Source: Phaeosaccion multiseriatum
Taxonomy: Eukaryota > Ochrophyta, other classes
DNA: 64,000 nucleotides
Reading direction: 5' to 3'
NCBI GenBank assembly: GCA_965112735.1
Contig: OZ218958.1
Span: forward strand, 2,480,001 to 2,544,000
Numbering within the stretch: position 1 is the first letter of the stretch; every line of letters starts with the position of its first letter. Under the pieces are notes generated by a model. It had not been told where the DNA came from. It made no database searches and saw only the letters and a list, made by a program, of their open reading frames with translations. Position numbers and translations under genes: made by a program. Below are positions 52,850 through 62,089 of the stretch, one piece after another.

Positions 52850-53675
52850 GCTCGCCTCGGTGGTGGGAGGAGGGAGAGATAGAGTGAGCATGAAAGGCAT
52901 GCTAGGAGACGAGAGATGGGTGGGGTGCGTAACGGTGTGCGGTGTGTGCGGTGTGCACCTTGGCGTCAGCGGCGTATGCGTTAGGAGGGCCGTGGTGAGG
53001 AGCACCACCTTCCACCATCCCTCGTCCGAACAAATGTGAGAGGAGGCGTGCTCTTGATTGGGTCCCATTGATTGGGAGTACGATGTGGATCATGGATCAC
53101 AACCATACCCGTCTCTGTGAAAAATCGAGTAATAGCAACATGAGAAAAAGGGGGAGGTTAACCCGACAGATGGTGTGTGTGCTGCGCATGAACAGCGGTT
53201 TCATGGCGTACATGAGGACAGAGTATCAGGTCGGGGATCATGAGTGGAAGGCCAAGGTGTCGAGAGCCGACCTTAAGGCCAAGCCATAGGTAATTGTGTA
53301 CTTGAGTGATTAACAGTGAATAGATAGTAAAAATAAAAAAAAGATTGGATCACATCACACCCCTGGGCGGGGGGGGCGGATCATACTAAAATCATGCAGA
53401 TCATGGATGACGTCATGGATCACATCAGCCAAGGCATCACATCATGGATCACATCATACGCTGCTTACACATGATCGGATCCCCCCCCCCACATCAAATT
53501 GCATAGGAGTTGGTTCCTCAAAACACAAATGGCGACTTTCATTTTTTTTTCCTTCTTTAAACTCATAACTAAAACAAGGGTGTAATATATATAGATCCTT
53601 CACGCTGAGCTGCTGCTTGCTGTTGTCCTTACGACAGACCCGCTTGGGTAGAGGAAGGGAGCGCTCTCGAGGAAG
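52850..53675. other. short inter-ankyrin spacer (second copy)
   Basis: Near-identical to 37836-38661 at an offset of 15,014 bp, including the TGACGTCA site (53408-53415), the TATA-like run and a small open frame at 53068-53289. Confidence 0.8.
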
Positions 53676-55745
53676 ATGAGCGCGGAGCGGGAGAGGATTG
53701 CCGGGAAGGTGCAGGAGTGGTACGACAAGAGAGCTGAGCTGGAGGCTTCAGGCTGGGGAAGCACCAAGGAGGACCTCCTGCTCTTGCTCAAGGCCGTTCT
53801 CTGCACCGTCGATGTCGAGGAGCTGAAGCAGAAGGGGTATGGTCCGCTGCACTACCTCGCGGATGCTGAGAAGAGCAAGGAGACACTGTGTTTGGAGGTG
53901 AAGGGACCGAGGATGCTGGAGGGGGTGAAGCTGCTGGGGGAGTGCGGACTAAGCGTTGACACCAGGCGAGATGGGGGTTCCGGGACGGCTCTGCACCAAG
54001 CTGCATGGAGGGGGCACTTTGACTTGGTGAAGGGGCTAGTGGAGGCAGGTGCGGATGTCAACATCAAGTGTGATGCTGGAGCGACCCCTCTAGGCCTTGC
54101 TGCCTCCGCCGGCCACCCCATGATAGTGTGGTACTTGCTTAAGCATGGAGCCAAATGGGAGGGGACCTACGCCTTGCACAGTGCGGCTCGGTTTGGGAGC
54201 CCTTCGAGTGTGAAGATGTTGCTGAAGGCAGGGGCCAATGTTTTCGAGAGGGAACCGGATGGGGACACGGCTGCCCAGAGTTGCTGCAGAGGGAGTGACG
54301 AGCAGGGCTCGAAAGCAGGGCGGGCCGAGGCTCTGTCTATCTTGCTCAAGAAGGGCGCAGATGTGAAGGTGAAGGACGAAGATGGCGACACTCTCCTGCA
54401 CCTCGCCGCGTTGTTCGGACACGAGCAGTGCATCCCCATTCTTGTGGACAGAGGGCTGCAGGTCGATGCAAGAAGCAACCTCTTGGACACGCCGCTCCAC
54501 TTGGCCTCTTGGAATGGACATCTGGGATTTGTGAAGGAGCTCATTCGCCGCGGTGCCCCCCTTGACGCTGCCAATGAATACGGCCGCAGCCCTTTGCTGG
54601 AGGCTGCCGGTAGAGGCCACGAGGAGGTTGTGAGCGAGCTGATACGCGCCGATGCCTCTGTCAATGTCAAGGACAAGAATTCGATCACCGCACTGCATCT
54701 CGCGGCCGCCCTGGGCAGCATCAAGCTGGCCTACCTCCTGGTGGAGGGTGGAGCGGCGATCGATGCCCTCACCGATGATGGTGAAAGTCCTTTGGTATCG
54801 TGCATGAGCCCTGCGGAAGGGACGGTAGCTCAGAATTTGAAGTATTGTCACACATCACCAGGAGAAAAGGAGGCGCGCGAGAAGGTGGCTCGATTCCTGC
54901 TGAAGATGGGCGCTACCGTTGACGAGAAGGTGATGAAAGCGGCAGGGGAGGCAGGCTTCAGTGGTGTCATAACCTCTTTCATTAGGACAGCACGGGAGGG
55001 GTGCAACGCTCTCACAGACAGACTTCACACCGTTGCGGAGCACTGCATGTCCGTTTTAGCTGGTGCTGAGGATGAGAAGGCTGACAGCCCAGTGCGGGTT
55101 AGGCTGGCGAATACGCGCAGTGGAGAGAAGGGCGAGAAGCAGTACGTCTTGAGCATCCCTCTGATGGAGCGGCTGGCGGCGAAGGTCAGCGGGAGAGAGG
55201 AGGATAGAGCGAAGATCTCCACAAGCCAAGCCTCAGCGGCAGGCATTCTTCCGAATGTGCTAGACCCGAGGAAGCACGGCTACAAGGGGGATGATGAAGG
55301 CGATGATGGTAAGGAGAAGGGGGAAGGGAAGGGCAAGAAGGAGATGAAGAGTGTAGAGCTGAAGTATGATGGCGTGGACTTCACGGAGGAGGGCTTTGAG
55401 GCTGTGGTGCAGTTCGTGACTACGGGCAGTGTGGAGGAGCTGCTGACGAGAAGGCCGCGAGAGAGAGGTACAGAGGGGGGCGCGAGCAGCAGCAGCAGCA
55501 GCGGCAGGCGAGGAGGAGGAGGGGGGGGAGCTGAAGGCACTGGCCGGGGCGGCAAGAAGAGGAAGCGTGTGAAGCTGTTCGACGACGTTCGAGCGAAGCA
55601 GGCTCTGCAGGCCGCGGAGTTCTTCTGTTTGGAAGGCATGGCGAGGGAGGTGAAGACGCTGATGGGAGAGTACGGCTTTGAGCTGGAGCAGAACGAGACT
55701 GAGAAAGAAGTGCCATCGCAGAAGAGAAGCAGAGCTGACCCCTGA
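53676..55745 (+). CDS. ankyrin-repeat protein, array copy 5 (689 aa), chimeric
   Basis: Single exon. Up to about 54470 it matches copy 2 almost base for base. From the repeat LDTPLHLASWNGHLGFVKEL through TVAQNLKYCHTSPGEK and SVLAGAEDEKADSPVRV it follows copies 1 and 4 instead, and the end returns to a copy-2-like PSQKRSRADP. Thus at least two exchange points lie inside the gene. The tail is three residues shorter in the acidic stretch before PSQKRS. Domains are as in copy 2. Confidence 0.9.
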   Translation: MSAERERIAGKVQEWYDKRAELEASGWGSTKEDLLLLLKAVLCTVDVEELKQKGYGPLHYLADAEKSKETLCLEVKGPRMLEGVKLLGECGLSVDTRRDGGSGTALHQAAWRGHFDLVKGLVEAGADVNIKCDAGATPLGLAASAGHPMIVWYLLKHGAKWEGTYALHSAARFGSPSSVKMLLKAGANVFEREPDGDTAAQSCCRGSDEQGSKAGRAEALSILLKKGADVKVKDEDGDTLLHLAALFGHEQCIPILVDRGLQVDARSNLLDTPLHLASWNGHLGFVKELIRRGAPLDAANEYGRSPLLEAAGRGHEEVVSELIRADASVNVKDKNSITALHLAAALGSIKLAYLLVEGGAAIDALTDDGESPLVSCMSPAEGTVAQNLKYCHTSPGEKEAREKVARFLLKMGATVDEKVMKAAGEAGFSGVITSFIRTAREGCNALTDRLHTVAEHCMSVLAGAEDEKADSPVRVRLANTRSGEKGEKQYVLSIPLMERLAAKVSGREEDRAKISTSQASAAGILPNVLDPRKHGYKGDDEGDDGKEKGEGKGKKEMKSVELKYDGVDFTEEGFEAVVQFVTTGSVEELLTRRPRERGTEGGASSSSSSGRRGGGGGGAEGTGRGGKKRKRVKLFDDVRAKQALQAAEFFCLEGMAREVKTLMGEYGFELEQNETEKEVPSQKRSRADP

Positions 55746-56422
55746 GCATCGTCAACCCAAGACTTGAGCAGCTGCACGTGCGAGTGAGCTTGCCTCGGGG
55801 GTGGGAAGGGAGAGAGGGAGCGAGAGTCAGGGAGATGCGTGAGGATCGAGCCGGCATGTGGTGTGTTCCGTGTGCCCTTGGCGTGAGCGAGGCATTAGGA
55901 GGGCCGTGGTGAGCGGAGGAGAAGGAGCAGCAGCAGCAGCAGAAGCAGTAGCAGCAGCAGTAGCACCACCTTCCCGGTTGAAGGAGAGAGAGAGGAGAGG
56001 ATTTTTCATTTTTTAACACTCGATTTGCGTCCCAAATCGCCCCCAATACATTTTTTGGACGAACTCCGCAAAATGACGCTGGGAGAAGCGCTATAGCTCT
56101 TCGTGTAGCTCTTTGAGATGCCTACCGACCCAAGGAAAATCGAGTGTTAAAAAATAAAATGTTTACCCAGCAGATGTGCCTCCCGAGCCGCATTTTTTTT
56201 TAGGATCTGCTGTCTAAAAGTAATGGAGCGGGGCTTGGCGGAGCACCAACGCGCCTAGCGCTTACTCAAAGCTCCCCCCACCCGACATATTACTCCTCCC
56301 ACCCGGCTAGGACGACAAGGCCTTGTCCCACCTTCCTCTGTGCCAACCCTCTTGCTTGTCGCCGGTCTGCTGCTGTCTGTACGACAGAGCCGCTTGAATA
56401 GGGGGGGAGAGTGCTCTGGAGG
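55746..56422. other. unique spacer between ankyrin copies 5 and 6
   Basis: Contains a (CAG)n-like stretch (55928-55965), a short inverted-repeat element and, from about 56225, a leader homologous to that of copy 1 (from about 35527), ending with CTGTACGACAGAGCCGCTTG. No supported gene. Confidence 0.65.
56009..56154. mobile_element. MITE-like element with 18-bp terminal inverted repeats
   Basis: TTTTTTAACACTCGATTT at 56009-56026 is the exact reverse complement of 56137-56154. The 146-bp unit is AT-richer than its surroundings and has no coding capacity. It is found once in the window and only in this spacer. A clear target-site duplication is not visible because both flanks are T- or A-rich. 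It fits a miniature non-autonomous DNA transposon, but a strong transcribed hairpin is an alternative. Confidence 0.6.
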
Positions 56423-58484
56423 ATGACGGTGGCCCGCCGGAGCAGGATTGCCGGGAAGGTGCAGGCGTGGTACGACAAGAGAGTTGAGCTGGAGGCTTCG
56501 GGCTGGGGAAGCAGCAAGGAGGACCTCCTGCTCTTGCTCAAGGCCGTTCTCTGCACCGTCGATATCGAGGAGCTGAAGCAGAAGGGGTATGGTCCGCTGC
56601 AATACCTCGCCGAGGCTGAGAAGAGCAAGAAGACACGCTGTTCGGAGGTGAAGGGACCGAGAATGCTGGAGGGGGTGAAGCTGCTGGAGGAGTGCGGACT
56701 ATGCGTTGACACCAGGCGAGATGGGGGTTCCAGGACGGCTCTGCACCAAGCTGTATGGAGGGGGCACTTTGACTTGGTGAAGGGGCTAGTGGAGGCGGGT
56801 GTGGATGTCAACATCAAGTGTACCGATACTGAACGGACACCTCTACGCCTTGCTGCCTCCGCCGGCCACCCCATGATAGTGTGGTACTTGCTTAAGCATG
56901 GAGCCAAATGGGAGGGGACCTGCTGGGAGCCCTTCAAGTGTGAAGATGCTGCTGAAGGCAGGGGCCAATGTATTCGAGAAGGATCTGGATGGATATACGG
57001 CTGCCCAGAATTGCTGCATAGGGAGTGACGAGCAGGGCTCGAAAGCAGGGCGGGCCGAGGCTCTGTCTATCTTGCTCAGGAAGGGCGCAGATGTGAAGGT
57101 GAAGAACGAAATTGGCAGCACTCTCCTGCACCTCGCCGCGTACACCGGAAACGAGCAGTGCATCCCCATTCTTGTGGGCAGAGGGCTGCAGGCCGATGCA
57201 AGGAGCAACGAGTTGGTCACGCCGCTCCACTTCGCCTCTTGGAGAGGACAACTGGGATGTGTGAAGGAGCTCATTCGCCGCGGTACCCCCCTTGACGCTG
57301 TCACTGCACGTGGTAGCACTTCCCTCTTGTTTGCTGTCGTCAGAGGCCACGTGAAGGTTGTGAGCGAGCTGATACGCGCCGATGCCTCTGTCGATGTCAA
57401 AGACAAGAATTCGACCACCGCACTGCATCTCGCGGCCGCCCTGGGCAGCATCAAGATGGCCTACCTCCTGGTGGAGGCTGGAGCGGCGGTCGATGCCCTT
57501 ACCGATGAAGGTGAAAGTCCTTTGGTATCGTGCATACGCCCTGGAGAAGGGAAGATAGCTCAGACGTTGGAGAGACTTCGAACATCACCAGGAGCGAAGG
57601 AGGCGCGCGAGAAGGTGGCTCGATTCCTGCTGAAGATGGGCACTGCCGTTGACGAGAAGGTTATGAAAGCGGCGGGGGAGGCAGGCTTCAGTGGTGTCAT
57701 TTCCTCTTTCTTCAGGAAAGAACGGGAGGGGCGCAACGCTGCCACAGACAGACTTCACACTGTTTCTGAGCACTACTCGTCCATGATGGCTGGTGCTGAG
57801 GATGAGAAGGCTGACAGCACAGTGCGGGTTATGCTGGTGAATACGCGCAGTGGAGAGAAGGGCGAGAAGCAGTACGGTTTGAGCATCCCTCTGATGGAGC
57901 GGCTGGCGGCGAGGGTCAGCGGGAGAGAGGAGGAAAGAGTGAAGACCTCCTCAGGCCAAGCCTCAGCGGCAGGCATTCTTCCGAATATGCTTGACCCGAG
58001 GAAGCACGGCTACAAGGGGGATGATGAAGATGATGATGGGGAGAAGAAGGGGGCAGGGAAAGGCAAGAAGGAGATGAAGCGTGTAGAGCTGAAGTATGAT
58101 GGCGCGGACTTTACCGAGGAGGGCTTTGAGGCTGTGGTGCAGTTCGTGACGACGGGCAGTGTGGAGGAGCTGCTGACGAGAAGGACGGGAGAGGGAGGTA
58201 CAGAGGGGGGCGCGAGCAGCAGCAGCAGCAGCAGCAGGCGAGGAGGAGGAGGGGGGGGAGGTGAAGGCACTTGCCGGGGGGGGAAGAAGAGGAAGCGTGT
58301 GAAGCTGTTCGACGACGTTCGAGCCAAGCAGGCTCTGCAGGCCGCGGAGTTCTTCTGTTTGGAGGGCATGTCGAGGGAGGTGAAGACAATGATGGGAGAG
58401 TACGGCTTTGAGCTAGAGCAGAGCGAGACCGAGAGAGAGGGGGAAGAAGGGCCATCGCGGAAGAGGAGCCGAGCTGACCCCTGA
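56423..58484 (+). pseudogene. ankyrin-repeat gene, array copy 6, frameshifted
   Basis: The start resembles copy 1 (MTVARRSRIAGK). The frame is open to a stop at 57026-57028. After GAGGGGACCT at about 56920 the expected 26 nt of the third ankyrin repeat are replaced by 3 nt, a net loss of 23 nt that shifts the frame. The downstream part (from about 56930) is open in another frame to 58484 and keeps the remaining repeats, BTB-like region and end PSRKRSRADP. Either this copy is a recent pseudogene, or it makes a ~200-residue truncated protein. Confidence 0.8.
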
Positions 58485-59238
58485 GCATCGCCAACCCAAG
58501 GCTTGAGAAGCTGCACGTGCGAGTGAGGCTGCTCTGCCTGTGGTGGGAGGCGAGAGAGAAGTAGTGGAACGCCTTCCATCGCTCCTCTGAAGAAGCGCGA
58601 GAGGAGGTGTACTGTTGATTGGATTGGGTCCAAGGAGGGGGGTCTTCCCTCCTGCCTCCGAGCCGCTCCCTCGTACCGTGTAGAGCATTAAGTGCGTCCA
58701 AATGAATCCATCGAACCCCCTTCTGTGAGATCGACCCTATGTATGGTGTTCGGCATTGTTGATACGGTCACTGACACTGAAAACCGTCTGTGCTCTCCCT
58801 TGGTCCAACTGCCATGCATTTCTTCCAATCCCTCTCTATTACTCTGCGAACTGTCTCATCGCAGAGTGGGATTTCATAAACGTATGCATAAGTAAGGTCT
58901 TGCTCATCGACGGAGGCACTCAACAGCACCACCTCACCTTACCTGGCTTGACCTTGACATGCCCTGTCTTGCTTGTCCTTCCACAGAGGGGCGTGGTAAC
59001 CCCCTGACCTGGTCTGACCTGCCCTGTGTGTCTCTCTGTACAGGGGCGTTGTGACAGCCCACTCAGTCTCTCGTGCCCCTTCGTCCCCCTTCCCTCCCAC
59101 ACGGAGCTCGCCCGTCCCCATCCCGCTCTCGCTCCGTTCAGTCGAGCTCCTGCTGCAGCCGCTGCTGCTGCTGCTCCTCCTCCTCATCATCATCATCATC
59201 ATCACCATCATCACCAACATCATCATCATCATCATCAT

Positions 59239-59273
<35 letters not shown>

Positions 59274-59332
59274 CCCCCTCCTCTTCCTCCTTCTCCTCCT
59301 CATCCTCCTCCCGCCTCTCCTCCTCCTCCTCC
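58485..59332. other. 3' part of long spacer 3
   Basis: Conserved with the other long spacers. The repeat tract downstream of the TruA-like gene (59165-59345) is mostly (CAT)n here with some (TCC)n. No supported gene. Confidence 0.6.
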
Positions 59333-61012
59333 TCATCCTCCTCCCTCGTCCTCACGCCCCCACGGACTGAGCTCCGATCCCCACTCCGAGTATCCGGCCC
59401 CCATCATGCCCAGGCCGAGGGATGGCGCAGGAGCCGCTATCCAATCTCGAGGCACCCCAAGGAGGTCCAGGAGAGCGGTTTCCGAGCCCGGCATGTATGG
59501 GGAGGGTACCCTGAGGGAGAGGGGTGGCAGTGGACGGGAAAGCCGTGAGAGGGGAGGGAGAGGACGATAAACCCTCGCGAGAGCACACAACCCCCCCCCC
59601 TTGCTGTCTCATGTCGTCATACATGCCCCCGTCTCGTTCCTGTTTGGCGTAGGATCGATGATGCGCTTGGCTGCTCTTCCTTCGTGCTTCTCACTATACT
59701 ACTCGACCTCCCTCCCTTGTTCTAAGCAAACCCAGGAGGGGCGGACAGGTCGTTACTTTTAGGTAGGCATCGATGGCACTTAAAGGGCGTGATCTCTTCA
59801 CTACTTCTCTGCCAAAGACCTCACTACTCTGTTCAAATACTCACGTTCTCTTCCCGTCGCTGTCCAGCCTCATGGGAGGCACGGGTACCTCTAGCGGCGC
59901 CTTCTTGAGCCCTTCGTTCAGCACATGGGGCACCTTGCTCAGCCCGTCCCTTTCGGTCGTCTCGTGATGAGCCGCGAGCATGCACTCACGTACAAGGGTC
60001 GACACAAGGATGCGCACCTGGGTAGTGAGGAGCATAGTGATTGGATGGCAGTGGATGGATGAGATGCATTGGATGGCAGTGGATGGATTGGGTATGTGGA
60101 GATACGACACAGAGGGAGGGGAGGATGGAGGAGGATGGGGGGAAACGCACGCACCTGCCGCCGCAGAAACCTGTCTCCCACTTTTGGAGGCGGGAGAGGG
60201 AGGGGGATGGCAGCCGATGGTGGGTGGGAGGGGGGGAGGGGTTGGAGAGGGCGGATGGCAGTGGACGGAGAAGGGGGTTGAGTTTGGGTTTGGGGTTGGG
60301 GCAATGAATCATGTTGAAGGAACATGGGTCGCCACCGCCAGGAAGGGAGTCAAGGAGAGAAGGGAGGGAGGGAGGGGGGGAGGGAGGGAGGGAGGGAGGG
60401 AGGGAGGCAGGGAGAAGAGAGAAGGGAGTGGGGGCCTTTTGTCACGCAATGAAGGGCAGAAAAGGGATGGAGGGCTCTCTCGAAAAGAATCGCGAATATG
60501 GCACCAGACGGAAGGCACAGACAACGAAGGCGTGGTAAGAGCGGTTTGTATGTACGGGGTATGGACCCATGGCACAGGCAGGCCCGACCATGTTAGCAGA
60601 GTAGGCAGTGTCGCCCACCCCTCCTTCCCCCCCCCCTCCCCTCTCTTACCTAGCTCCACAGCCATGACAGGTACCTCCTCCCCGCTGCTCAGGCGCAGGG
60701 TCCTTACCCTTGCTCTCGCCTCCATAAGGCGGCACACATCTTCCTTGTGAGTGGTCTTGATCTTGCCGTGCATGAATGATCCCCAGCGATGGCCCTCGCC
60801 CCCCCCCTCCTCCTCGCCTCCCCTCTCCTTGCCTCCTTGGATGCTCTGAAGCATGGCGTTGGCTCGCTTCACGCCTGTGATCAAAAGTGGCGCGGAGGAG
60901 AGGTGGACGAGAGTTAGAGTAGAGGTTGAGGGGCAGGGAGGTTACCATGACGCCAATTGAGCAAGACCGATACTCTGACGGGGGCAAATGAGAGAGTGGA
61001 CAGGCCCGCCAT
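59333..61012 (-). CDS. TruA-like pseudouridine synthase C-terminal half, copy 3, apparently intact
   Basis: Five exons on the minus strand, 61012-60946, 60874-60650, 60180-60155 (26 nt), 60017-59845 and 59510-59333, join in phase into 222 residues. The start ATG sits in ACAACAATGGCG, a good context. Exon 2 carries RANAMLQSIQGGK, a variable acidic insert, HRWGSFMHGKIKT and RTLRLSSGEEVPVMAVEL. The microexon gives VGDRFLRRQ and exon 4 VRILVSTLVREC, which is the conserved FLRxQVR core of the TruA family (tRNA pseudouridine synthases, PUSL1-like). Exon 5 ends with PSLGLGMMGAGYSEWGSE. The N-terminal half with the catalytic Asp is missing, so it cannot be a complete enzyme as read; upstream exons outside my model, or loss of the catalytic role, would explain it. 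All four introns lie antisense between two ankyrin genes. Confidence 0.6.
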
Positions 61013-62089
61013 TGTTGTCCAAATGGGTTTACGCTCGCGGAAGCTGAAACTTGGGCATCTGTCAGCCTACACCTTTGATCCTTCGATTCCTGCTGTGCCG
61101 CCAATAGCTCAGGAGGAAAGCCTTCCGTTTCGCCTCCTCTCCATGCCTCCTGCTCTCTCACCTTGCTTTGCGTCTACTTAGCCCTACGCAGAACACGTGC
61201 GAGAGGCCCGCTACCAAAGCCCCATGGAGACAGCGGTGGTGCGGGAGTTGCCAGACGTGTCATACGGAGTGCATGATGACCTGACGGGCCCTGAGAACGG
61301 TAGACAAGGCCAGCATCAGCATCTACACGTTGCTACATCAGCAAAGCCGGAGTACTCACCCTTTGAGGGAAAAGTCAAAGTGACTGTGGCGTGACAGAGC
61401 AAGGACGGCACATCAAAAGCTCCGCACAATCCTACGGAGGAGACACATGGCTGCCCCAGCTCTATGTCCGACGATGGAGTCGCGCTCGCCCATCCTCCTG
61501 ACTGAGATGGTCAAAATTGAAGAAAACGCACCCTCGCTTTATCAGCTGCCAATTCTCTCCACACGAATGCCGCAAGCACACTCTCAGCAGCTCAACCCCT
61601 ATTCCACAATGTGTTCTCTGAGACTGCCAAAGCGCTTCGTCTGCGATAGCCTGTATCTCTTGTATTCGTCTCCTCCCTCCAATGAGGCGCGAAGGCGACG
61701 ACGATAATCCGACGACGACAAACAAAAGTAAAAAAAGCGAGCTGGAACTCTTTCTTTCCCCTTCAGGTCTACGACTCACAGGGCGTTAAATTCCCCTTTC
61801 GCACGCATTATACCGACACCTCCCCCCCTCCCTCTCCCCCTCCCTCTCCCCCTCGTTCCGCTCGTGCTCCTCTCTATCTCCTTCTGAGGATCTCAGTCTG
61901 TATTCGCTGCCTTTCTTCCTATCGCTCGGCTTTCCCACCGCCATCTGTGCCCGACTGCTGAAGCAGACGCTTTCGTAGCTCGAGGCTACCGGAGTGGCAT
62001 CTAGTTTCCCTCTTCCTTACCCTTCTTGCTGCTGTCTGTACGACAGAGTCGCTCGGGGTAGGGGAAGAGCGAGTGTGCTCTCGAGGAAG
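61013..62089. other. 5' part of long spacer 3 and ankyrin copy 7 leader
   Basis: Homologous to 43329-44374 with small indels. It contains the best version of the possible plus-strand exon pair and the ankyrin leader ending CTGTACGACAGAGTCGCTCGG. No other supported gene. Confidence 0.55.
61182..61394 (+). CDS. possible 3' exons of an unidentified plus-strand gene
   Basis: After a TCTACTTAG acceptor-like site, 61182-61299 reads PYAEHVREARYQSPMETAVV then RELPDVSYGVHDDLTGPE. A 42-nt gap with GT-AG ends (61300-61341) is followed by 61342-61394, which reads KPEYSPFEGKVKVTVA and stops. The gap is a multiple of three and is also open, so splicing is not required in this copy. Equivalent sequence exists near 43495 (the acceptor AG is GG there and a 4-nt insertion disrupts the end) and near 49851. 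I do not recognise the protein, and a chance open frame is possible. Confidence 0.25.
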   Translation, partial: PYAEHVREARYQSPMETAVVRELPDVSYGVHDDLTGPENGRQGQHQHLHVATSAKPEYSPFEGKVKVTVA

